A stretch of DNA of 64,000 bases. Source: Amyelois transitella (lineage: Eukaryota > Arthropoda > Insecta > Lepidoptera > Pyralidae). The stretch spans positions 3,286,001-3,350,000 of the forward strand of contig NC_083531.1 in assembly GCF_032362555.1 (NCBI RefSeq), given 5' to 3'. Below the pieces are notes generated by a model, which was given only the letters and a program-made list of their open reading frames with translations, searched no databases and was not told the origin of the DNA. Position 1 is the first letter of the stretch. Every line of letters begins with the position of its first letter. The translations under genes were made by a program, and so were the position numbers. Shown here piece after piece: positions 1-11,488 of this stretch.

Positions 1-19
1 ATAAAATCTTATTTCTCAG

Positions 20-3000
20 CCATTCACATAGCATCCTGTTTGAAAAAACCTGCCAATGAATCGAAACATGTCAAGAAACAAATTGATATGGACTGTAAAA
101 ATATATCCTGTCCGCCCGACGAAGACCCGATTTGTATGAGAATGAAGAATAAAAAAACAAAAAAGGCAGTTTTCGTCGTTATTCTAAATAAATGTGAAAT
201 GGGCTACATGAAATGCCATAAAGGTAAGGTTATATCTTCTTCCTCCTGACTATAGTCTGGGTTACGTCTTCACCTCTCGGAGAGCAGACCAGGGTGCTCC
301 TTCGACCATGACCCTGGTATGGGTAAGTCAAGTTTTACACGTAACGACGTCATTTTTACGTCATTCTTCCTTCTGGCTTTAGTCCCGGTTGCATCCTCAT
401 TACTCTGGAGAGGAGCCTGGGCAACGCGCTTGACCGTGGATCCTGGATTGGGAAAGAGAGAGGAGTGGTTTTTAGATAAAGCGACTCCCGTCTGACCTAC
501 GCAAAATTTGAAGGAGAATCCAACCCTTACATATAGGATCATGGTTGCACAAAGTTGATTTCCTCAATGTTTTCCCTCACAATAAGAGCATCGGTTAGCC
601 CTAAAACTAATGTAAATAACTCAGACAAGAGTCATTGGTACATGACCAAGGTGGGATTTAGATCTATCTGTATGTCCACGAGCATTAATAACTTATTTAG
701 CCTTATCGATTCGGCCACTGAAGCACATACAATTTTATTAGAACCCTGCAATTTTTGCAATGCAAAAAATTTAATAGTTTAAAAATTTCATACTTAATAC
801 TTAATTCTTTTTAGATATGGAAGGCACCACGGTTCCTATGAAATACTGTGACCAAATGCATTTGAAGTCTGCTCCTGGTAAGTTTTTTTTTATAATGATT
901 TAAGTGCGTTTTCACCTCAATTCGTCTGGGTAAACTTAAGGAAGATGAAGCGTAAAGTGGTACACGCAAGCTCAAATAATGCTTACTCGCTCTTGCTTGA
1001 AAATTCCCTTCATTCTCTCTAATCGATCTGGGAGGAGAGATCTATGAGGGGAGGGAATTCCGAATCACAGCCGTTCGCATGATGAAGGATTTGCCGAATC
1101 GCAAGGTGAGAAGGGACATAGGTATCACTCTTACCACCTTGCGATTGTAGAGTCATTGGTACAATGACAAAATGGGATTTAAAGCTGTGCATCACGCATT
1201 TTAACCGGACACTTTACCGATTAGACCTCCTAAAACTCCGATGTTGACTACTTACCTATGTTATTTTTACAGATGTCAAGAATATTTCTCAAATTAGAAG
1301 CAAAAGGGACACGTCTGGTACGTTATTACGTCGACGGCCTCTGAGGCGCTGGCCTGAATTCGAACCCAGGACCTCCATGACAGGCGCAGCGGAAGTGCGC
1401 TTGTCATGGAGGTCCTGGGTTCGAATTTCTGGCCAGCGGGCATGATGCTGAAACGAACTTTTTATAATAGGCCTGGGTCTTGGATGTTTATCTTTATATA
1501 TAAGTACTTACATGTAGTCACGTCTATATCCCTTGCGGGGTAGACAGAGCCTACAGTCTTGAAAATGCTGGTATGCCACGTTCAGTTGTTTGGCTTTTTA
1601 ATAGAATTTTGATTCAAATAGTGAAATTTCAAAATAATTAGCCTATCCCTTACTCGCTATTTACGAAATCCATGGGAAAGAGATGGAGTGGTCTCCTTCT
1701 AAAGTGACAGACACCACACCGGCAGTCGTTTATCCCGTATATTTTTATTTATTTGTTTGAAACCAATAATGTTATGTGAAAATTCCTTTTTTTCATTTAA
1801 AAGGTACGTCTATTTCCGTTTCAGTCTTGAAAAAGGGACGTTGCTTGATTCCCTATTTATCACTATAGATATAGATTCGTTTTACTCAAAGCTGTACCCT
1901 TTTTTAACTTGTCAAAAACTGTCTGCTTCCCGCCAAAACTACAAGGTGGCAATTTTGTGAGCCGTAAATATATTATCGATGAAACGACTTCGCATCATGT
2001 TTTAGATTTAGTAAAATTGTTAAAAAAAGGTTTTTGAACCTTTGAAGTCATGTGTCTGAGTTTCATAGCTTGTGATTGTTCCAGAATATCCCTCTAAAAA
2101 CTCACAATATTTGGTATGCCGAACAATAAGTACTTACTTGCAGCGTGATTGATAACAAACATCTAAACTTCCACATTCATTATATAAGAGTAAGAGCTTA
2201 AAAGAAGTCAGTAGGTAAATGACATTAAACTGATGTTAAAAAAATAACTATATTGCGATTAAGGTTATTGTTTTATCCGTGTAACTAGCAATACCTACAC
2301 TGTTTATCCAAAGCCAAGCGGACGATTTTTGTGAAATGGCTCTACTAAACGATCTATGCAAATCTTTTTTAGGGGTCATTGATGATACACCGGTAGGAAA
2401 TGAGGAAAATAACAATTATGATGGAGCTGCTTACGTGAGTACGTATAACTTACCTTTTAAAATTTGATTTTTACTTGCATTCTCCTGTGCCGTGTGGTTC
2501 CCGGCACCAATAGAAAAAAAGTATAGGAACACTCCATCTCTGTCCCATGGATGTCGTAAAAGGCGACTAAGGGGTAGGCTTATAAACTTGGGATTCTTCT
2601 TTTAGGCGATGGGCAACCTGTCCCTATTTGTAACTCAATTCTATTTTAAAGTCAAATAACTGAACGTGGCCTATCAGTCTTTAAAAGACTGTTGGCTCTG
2701 CCTACCCCGCAAGGCAAGGGATATAGGCGTGATTGTATATATATATATGTATGTATGTATTCTTCTTCCGCCTTTCCGGCTTCAATCCCGGTCGCATCCT
2801 CACCACTCTACGGAGAAGCCCGGGGTATGCCTTTAAGCATGGATCTTGTATTGGGTGAGTCAGGTTTTTACACGAAGCGACTCCCGTCTGACCACTACAA
2901 CCGTCGCAGGTGTGTCATATTAGTGTCAATGTCATTGTCAAGAGAGATAGACTAACAGTTTGTAACGGCCATACAAGACAATAAATCAGTTGGGCATTGC

Positions 3001-6000
3001 GTCATCATGCAAGCGAAGCTCGAATGTGTTTTATTTATAAATATCCTAAATAATCATAAATTCCTATATGAAACAGCAGGTAAACCGAACTCATATTGGA
3101 TCGATCATAATAATATCCAGTTGCCTGAATGTGCAGATTTCCTCACGATATTTTCCTTCACTGTAAGGATTTAAACCTCTGCCTTTTATGCGCTTTACGC
3201 ATTTTTTTCCGGGAAAATATAATCTTCTCCAGTCAGACTCCTAATTATACAAACGCGAAGTTCCGAAGAGATGGGTTCAGTAGATAACGCATAATGAGAT
3301 AAAACACAAAAATTTTAATTTGGAAATCTAATTAATTAAAGCAACTAATTACTAATTAATTAAATTAAGCAACCGATCGAGAGACAAGTTGAAGAGTAAT
3401 TGTTAACATATAAGTCTCTATGTATTTAATGTATAATCTCATTGTTTTAACAAAAATATACCTACAGTTTTAAATAAGTTACCTTAAACCTTAAGTTCAG
3501 AAAGAGTGGAGTTTTAGTTGCATTTGTTTTTAGTACATTTTTCCCGTAACATATTATTTAAAAGTCCACGAACACAACTTAATGCATTTATTTATGTAAC
3601 TCTCAATTGCATTTACGTAACTAATTGAATACATGTTTTGTCATATAACATACATACATAAAATCACGCCTCTTGCCCGGAGGGGTAGGCAGAGACATCT
3701 TTCCACTTGCCACGATCTCTGCATACTTCCTTCGCTTCATTCACATTCATAACTCTCTTCATGCAAGCTCGGCTCGGTTTCGGGTACTCTTGACCTGACC
3801 CTTGGCCAGAACGTCCTTAATTTGGCAAATAAATTTATCTTAGACTCACTTTCGTATTTATTATATTAGTTGGGATGGGATAGTATATACCTACTATGCT
3901 TTAGTGGAACATGTGAAATGACATTCGAAAAGTATATTGTAATATTTGTTTATCTCAGATCCAAATGCAGCCGACGAATACGTCAACGAAGACGGTAAGT
4001 AGTTGGCTTCATTCAATCAATGTTACCATAATTATAAGACCTTGCCGCTGCCTAGTTTGTAAATGACTTATGCCCGTTTTCACCAACGATTCCTAAGTTT
4101 AAAGTGATTAGGGTGTAGGGTGGCCCTTATTAATCACCACCACAGTTCTCACTACTGCCTAAGTATCACCGTACATAAAATTTATATTAATTAAAATATA
4201 TATAAATATATTATACATACATACATATGGTCACGTCTATATCCCTTATGTGGTAGACAGAGCCGACAGTCTTCATAAGACTGAATGGCCACGTTCAGCT
4301 ATTTGGTTTAATGATAGAATTGAGATATATATAAATATGTATATTATGGCTTGAGTTTAAAATCTGCTAAGGAAGGAAAGAAGCTTAAATGATGAGGACG
4401 AAAAATTATTATCTAAAAAAAAACCTACACCATTTTTCTCTTACTTTTAGACCCACAACCGACGAGTCAGTATATCAGCCAAGTAATAAGTAAGTAAGAA
4501 AGTTATTTTATATTGCGATTAGGAGTATGTGGTGGTGTACTCGGGCTTTTTAAAAATACCGCTTAATATAAAACCGGGAAAAATATAATGAGATGATAAT
4601 ATTTTTTACAATCACATTTAATCAAATCCGTGGCTGTCAATTTTTTTAGTTATTTTTTATTAGGTGACTAGCTGTGCCCACGACTTCGTCCGCGTGGAAT
4701 AGTCATTTTGGGCATCATTGAAGCCCTCAAGGATTTTCCCCATTTTTTTTCACATTTTCCATTATTTCTTCGCTTCTAATAGTTGCAGCGTGATGTTATA
4801 TAGCCTAAAGCCTTCCTCGAAAAATAGTCTATTCAACACAAAACGAATTTTTCAATTCGAACCAGTAGTTCCAGAGATTAGCGCGTTCAAACAAACATAC
4901 AAACTCTTCAGCTTTATAATATTATTTCTTTGCTTTGTCATGGTTAGATCTGTTTTTATTTTAATTGCCTTTACGTACGTAATTTTAAGCATGTGAAATT
5001 AAATTAGAAATGTGTCTTTGTTTATCTCAGATCCAAATGGAGCAGACGAATACGTCAACGAAGACAGTAAGTAGTTGGCTTCATACAATCAATGTTACCA
5101 TATAAGACATTTCCGTTACCCAGTGTTTGTAAGTGACTTTCAAAGATTTATAGTAAAGCAATTCGAAGGTACAGCGTAAACATTTTTCATTTACTTTTAG
5201 GCCCTCAACCGACGAGTCAGTATATCAGCCAAGTAATAAGTAAGTAAGAAATTTATTTTTGTAACAAAAAATTATTTATTAAAAATAAATATCTATTTAT
5301 TTTGCGTTAAGTCGCAAACACATTGAATCAAATCCTGTTTATCTCTCAAGTTTTTAAGATTTTTACCAGTTGTGTTCCAAACGACTTGGTAATAGATGTT
5401 ATAGCTTGATCTGTTTAACTTATATTCCGACTGGTGTGACAAACTAGTATCACCAAGATTTTGTTCCTGGTCATAGTTACTAGTTTGTCAGCGCAAAATT
5501 AAATACATTCCTAGTGCTTGACAAATACATATTCTAGGCTTTGTTTATTAAATACAATTATTTTAAGTAAATAAAAAAAAGGATTTTTTTTCGATTTTCA
5601 TTTTTTTTTAAATAACATAAAATTTACTAAAAATCACTCATTAATTGGTTGACTGGAACAAAAGCTGTACTTATGTGTATTTTTTTGTAAGACCTGGGAG
5701 GTAGTCCGTAAAAAGGGTTTTCCCTTCGAAAGCAAAAAAGGAAAGTACACGCGTACAAACAAACCAACAACAAACTAAAATCACAATCAACATTTTAGGT
5801 TACAACGCAACTAAGGATCAACCAAGCAGTGAAAATGAAGAGTTCTCAAATCTTGGTACGCATTTTTATTATATTTACCCTTATTCATAGTTCGAGAAAA
5901 AAAAGTCGAAAGTCAATTTAAGTATGATAAAGAACAATAAGTCAATACTAAGGTATGTAATGAAGCCGTGCAGCTGAACGTGGCCTTACGCCGCCACGCT

Positions 6001-9000
6001 ACGGTATTGTGGTTCCATGACGTCACGTGCCATCAACCAATCACAATGAAGAATACAACACGCTCGGCCAATAGCAGCGAAGAGTACATACATACATATA
6101 ATCACGTCTATATCACTTGCGTGGTAGACAGAGCCAACAGTCTTGAAAAGACTGATAGGCCACGCTCAGCTATTTGGCTTTTAGATAGAATTAAGATTCA
6201 AGTAGTGACAGGTTGCTAGCTCATCGCCTAAATGAAGAATCCCAAGTTAATAAGCCTATCCCTTAGTCGCCTTTTACGACATCCATGGGAAAGAGATAGA
6301 GTGGTCCTATTCCTTTTTGTATTGGTGACGGGAACCACACGACACTTTTGTATTAGCCTTCATAATGTGTTATTTATTTTATGTTCAGATTACGATGACA
6401 TATACAGAAGAGATTGCCCCAACGTTTGCCCAACCCGGGTTAGACTCGTCTGCGCTAAATGCGAACACGGGGTATACAAAACCTTTTTGAGCTCATGCCA
6501 CGTACGGATGTTTAACTGCCAACAAGACAACGAAAGTAAGTACATATTAATAAGGCACTAACATAAAATCACGTCTATATCCCTTGCGGCGAAGACAGAG
6601 CCAACAGTCTGGATAAGCTGTATGGCTTAATGATGGAATTGAGATTCAAATATTGACAGGTTGCTAGCCCATAGACTGCAAGAAGAGCCGTGAAAAAAAA
6701 ATGTCTGTCGCCTAAAAATAACTCGGATCTTTAAAAGAGGCGGCACTATCCTACCAGCATCCATGGTTCTACCCATACATACATACATACATATCAACAC
6801 GTCTATATCCCTTACGGGGTAGACAGAGCCAACAGTCTTGTAAAGACCGAAAGGCCACGCTCAGCTTTTTGGCTTAATGATAGAATTGAGATTCAAATAG
6901 TGACAGGTTGCTAGCCTGTCGCCTAAAAAAGAATCCCAAGTTTGTAAGCCTATCCTTTAGTCGCCTTTTACGACATCCATGGGAAAGAGATGGAGTGGTC
7001 CTATTCTTAATACCCATATATACATACATAAAATCACGCCTCTTTCCCGGAGGGGTAGGCAGAGACTACCTCTTTCCACTTGCCACGATCTCTGCACACT
7101 TCCTTCGCTTCATCCACATTCATAACTCCCTTCATGCAAGCTCGGCGGTTTCGGGTACCTTCTACGGTTCTACCCTCCTTTCGGTTATCGTCAGCGAATC
7201 ATGTTCGGAGTTCGCTACTCTTGTGTAAGCTGTCTAACAGCACAGCCTTCTTCGAATCCCTACAAAATACTTATAGTCAGTATAATGTCCGTAAAGATGG
7301 ATTTACTTATTTATTTTTATATTTATGGACATTAAGACAAAAAAAAATTAAGAATAGAACTTAAAAATAAATTTAGTTTTACTAAAGGAATTTCTTCCAG
7401 TAGGCCCACGACAAATTATTCCACTTTGGTCACCTGGGTGATCAAATTCCACATTTTTGTGTCCTGGAATCACCTAATGGCAAATACATACATACATATG
7501 GTCACGTCTATATCCCTTGCGGGGTAGACAGAGCCAACAGTCTTGCAAAGACTGAATGGCCACGTTCAGCTATTTGGCTAAATGATAGAATTGAGATTCA
7601 AATAGAGACAGGTTGCTAACGTATCGCCTAAAAAAGAATCCCCAGTTGGTAAGCCTATCCCTTAGTCGCCTTTAACGACACTTTTACGACATGGGAAAGA
7701 GATGGAGTGGTCCTATTCTTTTTTGTATTGGTGCCGGGAACCACACGGCACTAATGGCAAATCTCTGTATTAATCACCTCCATTTCTAAGGAGACCTAGA
7801 ATTCCTAAAAGAGGCCAACTTTCCTCTGGAAAAACTGTTCGCTTATATTACGGTTCCGTGCACCGAACGATAAAGATAGATAGATAAAATGTTTATTCGA
7901 CAATGCTACAAACACAAACAAATATGACAATAACAAATCCTTAAAACTAAAACAGGTGTGCTGTAGCTATTCGAAATGGTCATAACACAGCGATTTTTTT
8001 GGACTGAAAGAGTAAAAAACGCTGATTTTCAGTTATTACCATTTGAAGTCGATGCGGGTACTAAAACAAATAAGTAGTATCTAAATATAAAAATAAATAT
8101 GTGGAATTGTGGATATTGTCACGACGTGTAGGCACAGAACCATTGTAAATAAATATATACGGGACAAATTACACAGATTGAGTTAGCCTCGAAGTGAGTC
8201 TGAGACTTGTGTTACGAGATACTAAGACAACGAAACTATATTTTATAGGTAATAAATACTTATACAGATAAACATCCAAGACCCAGGCCAATCAGAAAAA
8301 GTTCTTTTCTCATCATGCCCTGACCGGGATTCGAACCCGGAACTTCGGTGTCACAGACAAGCGTACTACCAAAATTCAAATTCAAAATTTTTATTCATTA
8401 CTATAGGATACTTCATATCACTTAATAATTGTCAAAACGTATGGTTTAACAACTTTGGTTGACGTCAAATGAATTACTTAAAACTAAGTTTACTGCCGCT
8501 TCCAAGGCGTCAGTGCAGAAGAAGCGGTAACAAATTGCACTGCAGCATTTTCTTCAACAACGTCAACTTCACAATATCAATTAAACTTAGAATAGAATGT
8601 AGACGAGAGAATACATTGTACTTGTAAGTGTACCGCTACGCCACAGAGGCTGTTGACATTGTTTATACCTAGTTAAAAAAAATAATAAACTAAATAAACT
8701 CTTTGGTAAACTTCTGACAGAAATGAAACTTATATCTCGAAGTTCTTGTACGTCCTCGTCTCCGCTGCTAACGACCGAGCCAGAGGCTAAAATCAACTTG
8801 AAACCAGAAGGCCAGGTACCTAAGTATTTTACATTATAAATATCTTTTATGAGAAAATCGTACGAAAGGAGAAAAGATAATGAATACGCTTTGCCAGTAA
8901 GAAAATAACATACCTATTTACCGCACTTTGGAATAGGACCACTCCATCTCTTTCCCGTGGATGTCGTAAAAAGCGACTAAGGGATAGGCTTATAAACTTG

Positions 9001-9561
9001 AGATTCTTCTTTCAGGCGATGGGCTAGCAACCTGTCACTATTTGAATCTCAATTCTATCGTCAAGCTAAAAAGCTGAGCGTAGTCAATCAGTATTTTTAA
9101 GACAGTTGGCTCTGTCTAGCCCATAAGGGATATACCTAGACGTGACTATATGTACATACATTAGTCACGAAATAAGTCAAATAAGTGATGAATTACTTAT
9201 TTATTCATAACTTTTGTTTTTTAAAAGGTATACGACCGGGACGATGGTGATCCAGTGCTTGCCTTCATTCGTTGCAGAAACAGGAACTCCGTTATAGTTG
9301 ACGATAATGGCTTAGAAATAATAGGTAAATAATTTAGAGATTACATTTAAAAAAAAAACTTGATAAGTCAGAAAATGAGGTGACAGATTTGACAGACAAT
9401 TCTGATTATAATAAATTTGATTTTTTTTAATAGAGATTTAGATATAAGTATTTAGTGGCTGGCATAAGTGACAATGTTAACTTTTTTTTTCAGATGCCAG
9501 TGCCTGCAAAAACATTGGAAAACAATTAAGGCGCGAAGCTGAGTATGACGATGTAAAATAA
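20..9561 (+). CDS. Secreted Kazal-like cysteine-rich protein, 3' part (13 exons)
   Basis: Exons: 20-223, 815-877, 1273-1317, 2373-2438, 3959-3994, 4451-4489, 5031-5066, 5201-5239, 5799-5855, 6389-6535, 8721-8815, 9228-9324, 9494-9561. Each has AG and GT borders; all internal junctions are phase 1 except exon 11/12, which is phase 0. The joined 992 nt stay open for about 330 codons to TAA. Exon 1 (6 Cys, CPPDEDPIC then NKCEMGYMKC) and exon 10 (CPTRVRLVC, then CEHGVYKTF, then SSCHVRMFNC) show the Cys spacing of Kazal serine-protease-inhibitor folds but lack the usual GSDGxTY core. Exons 11-13 give a more divergent third module (DGDPVLAFIRC, then SACKNIG). Exons 2-9 encode an acidic low-complexity linker. 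The 5' end and signal peptide lie left of the window. Inhibitor activity is inference; a non-inhibitory extracellular protein is equally possible. Confidence 0.75.
365..790 (-). mobile_element. Family-C repeat, long copy
   Basis: Carries GGAGTCGCTT-type blocks (here reversed as AAGCGACTCCCGTCTGACCT) plus TTTTCCCTCACAATAAGAGC. Other copies: 2765-3260, 16430-16660, 25262-25425, 32340-32560, 34480-34620, 51020-51200, 53540-53650, 60800-60970. Confidence 0.6.
1335..1510 (+). mobile_element. SINE-A with an inverted-duplicated head
   Basis: The head is present twice in opposite orientation (1349-1388 and 1396-1436) around a 7-nt loop, then the body GGCCTGGGTCTTGGATGTTT follows and runs into a SINE-B. 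Confidence 0.75.
2487..2760 (+). mobile_element. SINE-B, full length (Kazal-gene intron)
   Basis: Starts GTGCCGTGTGGTTCCCGGCA and ends in an ATGT run; next to a family-C repeat. Confidence 0.85.
3650..3835 (-). mobile_element. RTE-type LINE tail, Kazal-gene intron
   Basis: Same 3' region as the copy at 31958-32300, shorter. Confidence 0.8.
3959..5239 (+). repeat. Tandem duplication of an exon pair in the Kazal-like gene
   Basis: Exons 3959-3994 and 4451-4489 recur as 5031-5066 and 5201-5239 with nearly the same splice borders and intron edges. Each pair encodes a 25-residue block with DEYVNED and PQPTSQYISQVI. The first copy has a longer internal intron because a SINE-B fragment (about 4216-4330) sits in it. 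Between the copies is a reversed Helitron-like element (about 4671-4925). Confidence 0.85.
4671..4925 (-). mobile_element. Helitron-like element
   Basis: CTAGCTGTGCCCACGACTTC at the 3' end; the 5' end reads from AATATTATAAAGCTGAAGAG. Confidence 0.7.
6070..6350 (-). mobile_element. SINE-B, nearly full length
   Basis: Ends about 40 nt before Kazal-gene exon 10. Confidence 0.85.
6776..7005 (-). mobile_element. SINE-B
   Basis: Follows a shorter copy (6565-6725); the tail is (CATA)n at 6776. Confidence 0.85.
7020..7215 (-). mobile_element. RTE-type LINE tail
   Basis: Starts with the (ATGT)n tail and GGCGTGATTTTATG on the minus strand; diverges after about 150 bp. Confidence 0.8.
7485..7757 (-). 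mobile_element. SINE-B, full length
   Basis: Near consensus, with a small internal duplication around CTTTAACGACACTTTTACGA. Confidence 0.85.
8148..8372 (-). mobile_element. SINE-A, head truncated, Kazal-gene intron 10
   Basis: Reversed B box GGATTCGAACCCGG at 8328; the A-box end is lost where a family-E repeat begins (about 8376). Confidence 0.85.
8376..8640 (+). mobile_element. Family-E repeat (also 55008-55262)
   Basis: TTCAAATTCAAAATTTTTAT to GAATAGAATGTAGACGAGAG; the two copies are almost the same. Shorter relatives at 27480-27600, 37685-37875 and 48425-48590. Probably the 3' part of a non-LTR element. Confidence 0.7.
8935..9165 (+). mobile_element. SINE-B, head truncated
   Basis: Starts at GAATAGGACCACTCC, shortly before Kazal-gene exon 12. 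Confidence 0.8.
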
Positions 9562-9609
9562 TGTTTTAAAAAAATACTTTGTTTAATTCATCATGATAAT
9601 TTTTTCGTA

Positions 9610-9615
9610 AATAAA
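9610..9615 (+). promoter_or_regulatory. Poly(A) signal of the Kazal-like gene
   Basis: AATAAA lies 49 nt after the TAA of the last exon, followed by a T-rich stretch. Confidence 0.6.
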
Positions 9616-9902
9616 ACCAGACAACAGACAAGGACACTTTTTTTTTCTAATACGTATTTTCCTGATTCGCTTTTCAAATTTGCAATTGCCAAAGGCTTGA
9701 CCTTTAAGGAAGATTGTTTAATACCAACTTGGAAGATGTTGCCAAAAAAGTTGACACGTACTTACGTTAGCGTTTCGATGCATACCCAACTTAATTATTG
9801 TAAAATGAACTGCTGACAAAAAAATTATGGTCCCCGTTTGAAGTGCTACCAAGTGTTATGTACAAAAAAATGATTTTGTAATTTTATTCAATGAAATAAG
9901 TA

Positions 9903-10405
9903 ATGCCGTGTGGTTCCCGGCACCAAAAGAATGGTAATGTGGCGAAAACTATGCGCCACAAGTCACAAAAATAAAAAAATAAAATCACGCGACGCTATCA
10001 GTCAAAAACAGCGATAAACCTTAATCGCGCAAGCAAAGATTTCACGGATTGGAGCTATAAACAACCTCCGACACAACATCGTCTGTCGCGCGGTTCCCTA
10101 GGCATAACACCTAGCCTAGCGGAAGATCTTCCCTTTGGTGGCGGTCGAGCCGAATCATCGCTGCCGCTACAGTGCCACTCTATGTCTTTTCCATGGATGT
10201 CGTAAAAGACGACTAAGAAAAAGGCTTTTACAAAACTTTGGATCCTTCTTTAAGTCGATGGGCTAGCAACCCGTCACTATTTGAATCTCAATTCTATCAT
10301 TAAGCCAAACAGCTGAACGTGGCCTATCAGTCTTTTCAAGACTGTTGGCTCTGTCTATCCCACACGGGATATAGTCGTGACTATATGTTTGTACGTATGT
10401 GAGCA
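9903..10405 (+). mobile_element. SINE-B interrupted by about 240 bp of other sequence
   Basis: The head (9903-9931) and body (from about 10175) are parted by a segment with CAACCTCCGACACAACATCG and GCGGTCGAGCCGAATCATCG, both of which recur elsewhere in the window. Confidence 0.75.
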
Positions 10406-10521
10406 GGTAAAAGTGCTTATGTATCTTAAATCTACTACAATTTACTATGCAGTTTCTAAGATTTGTCGGTAAATAATGAAAACTTTTTAATTAATAAATA
10501 AATTTATACAAAAACGTGCAC

Positions 10522-11488
10522 TTATTCTAAATTTTCTTCATCAAACATATCATCCAAAGTGAAAGTTTCTTCATTAGATTCACTTTGCCTTATTTCATCG
10601 TCCTCTGGGTGATATGGGTTATTGTACGCTCTCCGATTTATTGCAATTTCATGTTCTGGTAGGTTATCATAAGAACAGCAAACTGAAAGTTAAGTAGGTA
10701 ACAGTTTATACTTTATTATACCAATAACATACATGACGGCGATGTATGTTATGTATGCTGAAATAAAAAAAGGCAGAAACTTGTTCCGATTTGATGTGTT
10801 GGGCTTGGTCCTACTTAGAAATTGGTATACTTACAAAATGTATTTTTTATACCAATTTCTAAGACTTCTTCTTGACGGACTCTGTGGCGCAGCGGTAGTA
10901 CGCTTGTCTGTGTCACCGGAGGTCCCGGGTTCGAATCCTGGCCAAGGCATGACGAGAAACGAACTTTCTCTGATTGGCCTGGGTCTTGGATGTTTATCTA
11001 TATAAGTATTTATTATAAAATATAGTATCGTTAAGTTAGTATCTCGTGACACAAGTTTCAAACTTACTTCGAGGTTAACTCAATCTGTGTAATTTGTCCC
11101 GTATAAAAAAATAAAATAAAATACATGTGCTGTGTGATTCCCGGCATCAATACAATAAAATGAATAGGACCACTCCATTCTTTCCCATGGATGTCGTAAA
11201 AGGCGACTAAGGAATATGCTTACAAACTTGGAATTCTTTTTTTAGGCGATGGGCCTAGCAACCTGTCTCTATTTGAATCTCAATTCTATTATTAAGCCAA
11301 ATAGCATAACGTGGCCTTTCAGTCTTTTCACCTCGTTCCTATCACTATTTCAGTCTCAGTTTTATCATTGAGCCAAACAGGCTCTCTCTACCCCCAAGGG
11401 ATATAGACATGATTATATGTTTATATGTAGATATAATATACTTACGGAAAACGAAAAAAGTGAAAATGATGAAGCAATGAATTTTCAT
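10522..11488 (-). CDS. Small secreted acidic peptide, 67 aa, two exons
   Basis: Exon 1 is 11488-11446 (ATG, 43 nt, donor GTAAGTAT); exon 2 is 10682-10522 (acceptor CTTTCAG, stop TAA). Phases fit (1 then 1) and the joined frame is 204 nt. The protein starts MKIHCFIIFTFFVFL, a signal-peptide-like hydrophobic stretch, then CCSYDNLPEHE and a strongly acidic tail ending DDMFDEENLE. The intron holds a full tRNA-derived SINE (+ strand) and a SINE-B copy. A TATAAA-type hexamer follows the stop on the minus strand. I do not recognise the family. It faces the tail of the Kazal-like gene. The coherent splice phases and signal-like start support a real gene, but its shortness leaves doubt. Confidence 0.55.
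10872..11105 (+). mobile_element. tRNA-derived SINE (SINE-A), full length
   Basis: The head has pol III boxes (A: TGTGGCGCAGCGG; B: GGTTCGAATCC); the body ends AATTTGTCCCGTATA. Inside the intron of the 67-aa gene. Not a functional tRNA: no cloverleaf 3' half. Confidence 0.9.
11126..11430 (+). mobile_element. SINE-B, diverged, with partial tail duplication
   Basis: The tail half is repeated around 11330-11420. Confidence 0.75.

Noticed and set aside
7381..7460. Possible additional Kazal-gene exon after TTCTTCCAG
   Set aside because: In the required phase a TGA follows within 14 codons and no donor fits; exons 10 and 11 already join in phase.
10872..10950. Possible tRNA gene (A and B boxes)
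   Set aside because: Only the 5' half is tRNA-like; the same head with the same non-tRNA body occurs many times, so it is a SINE.
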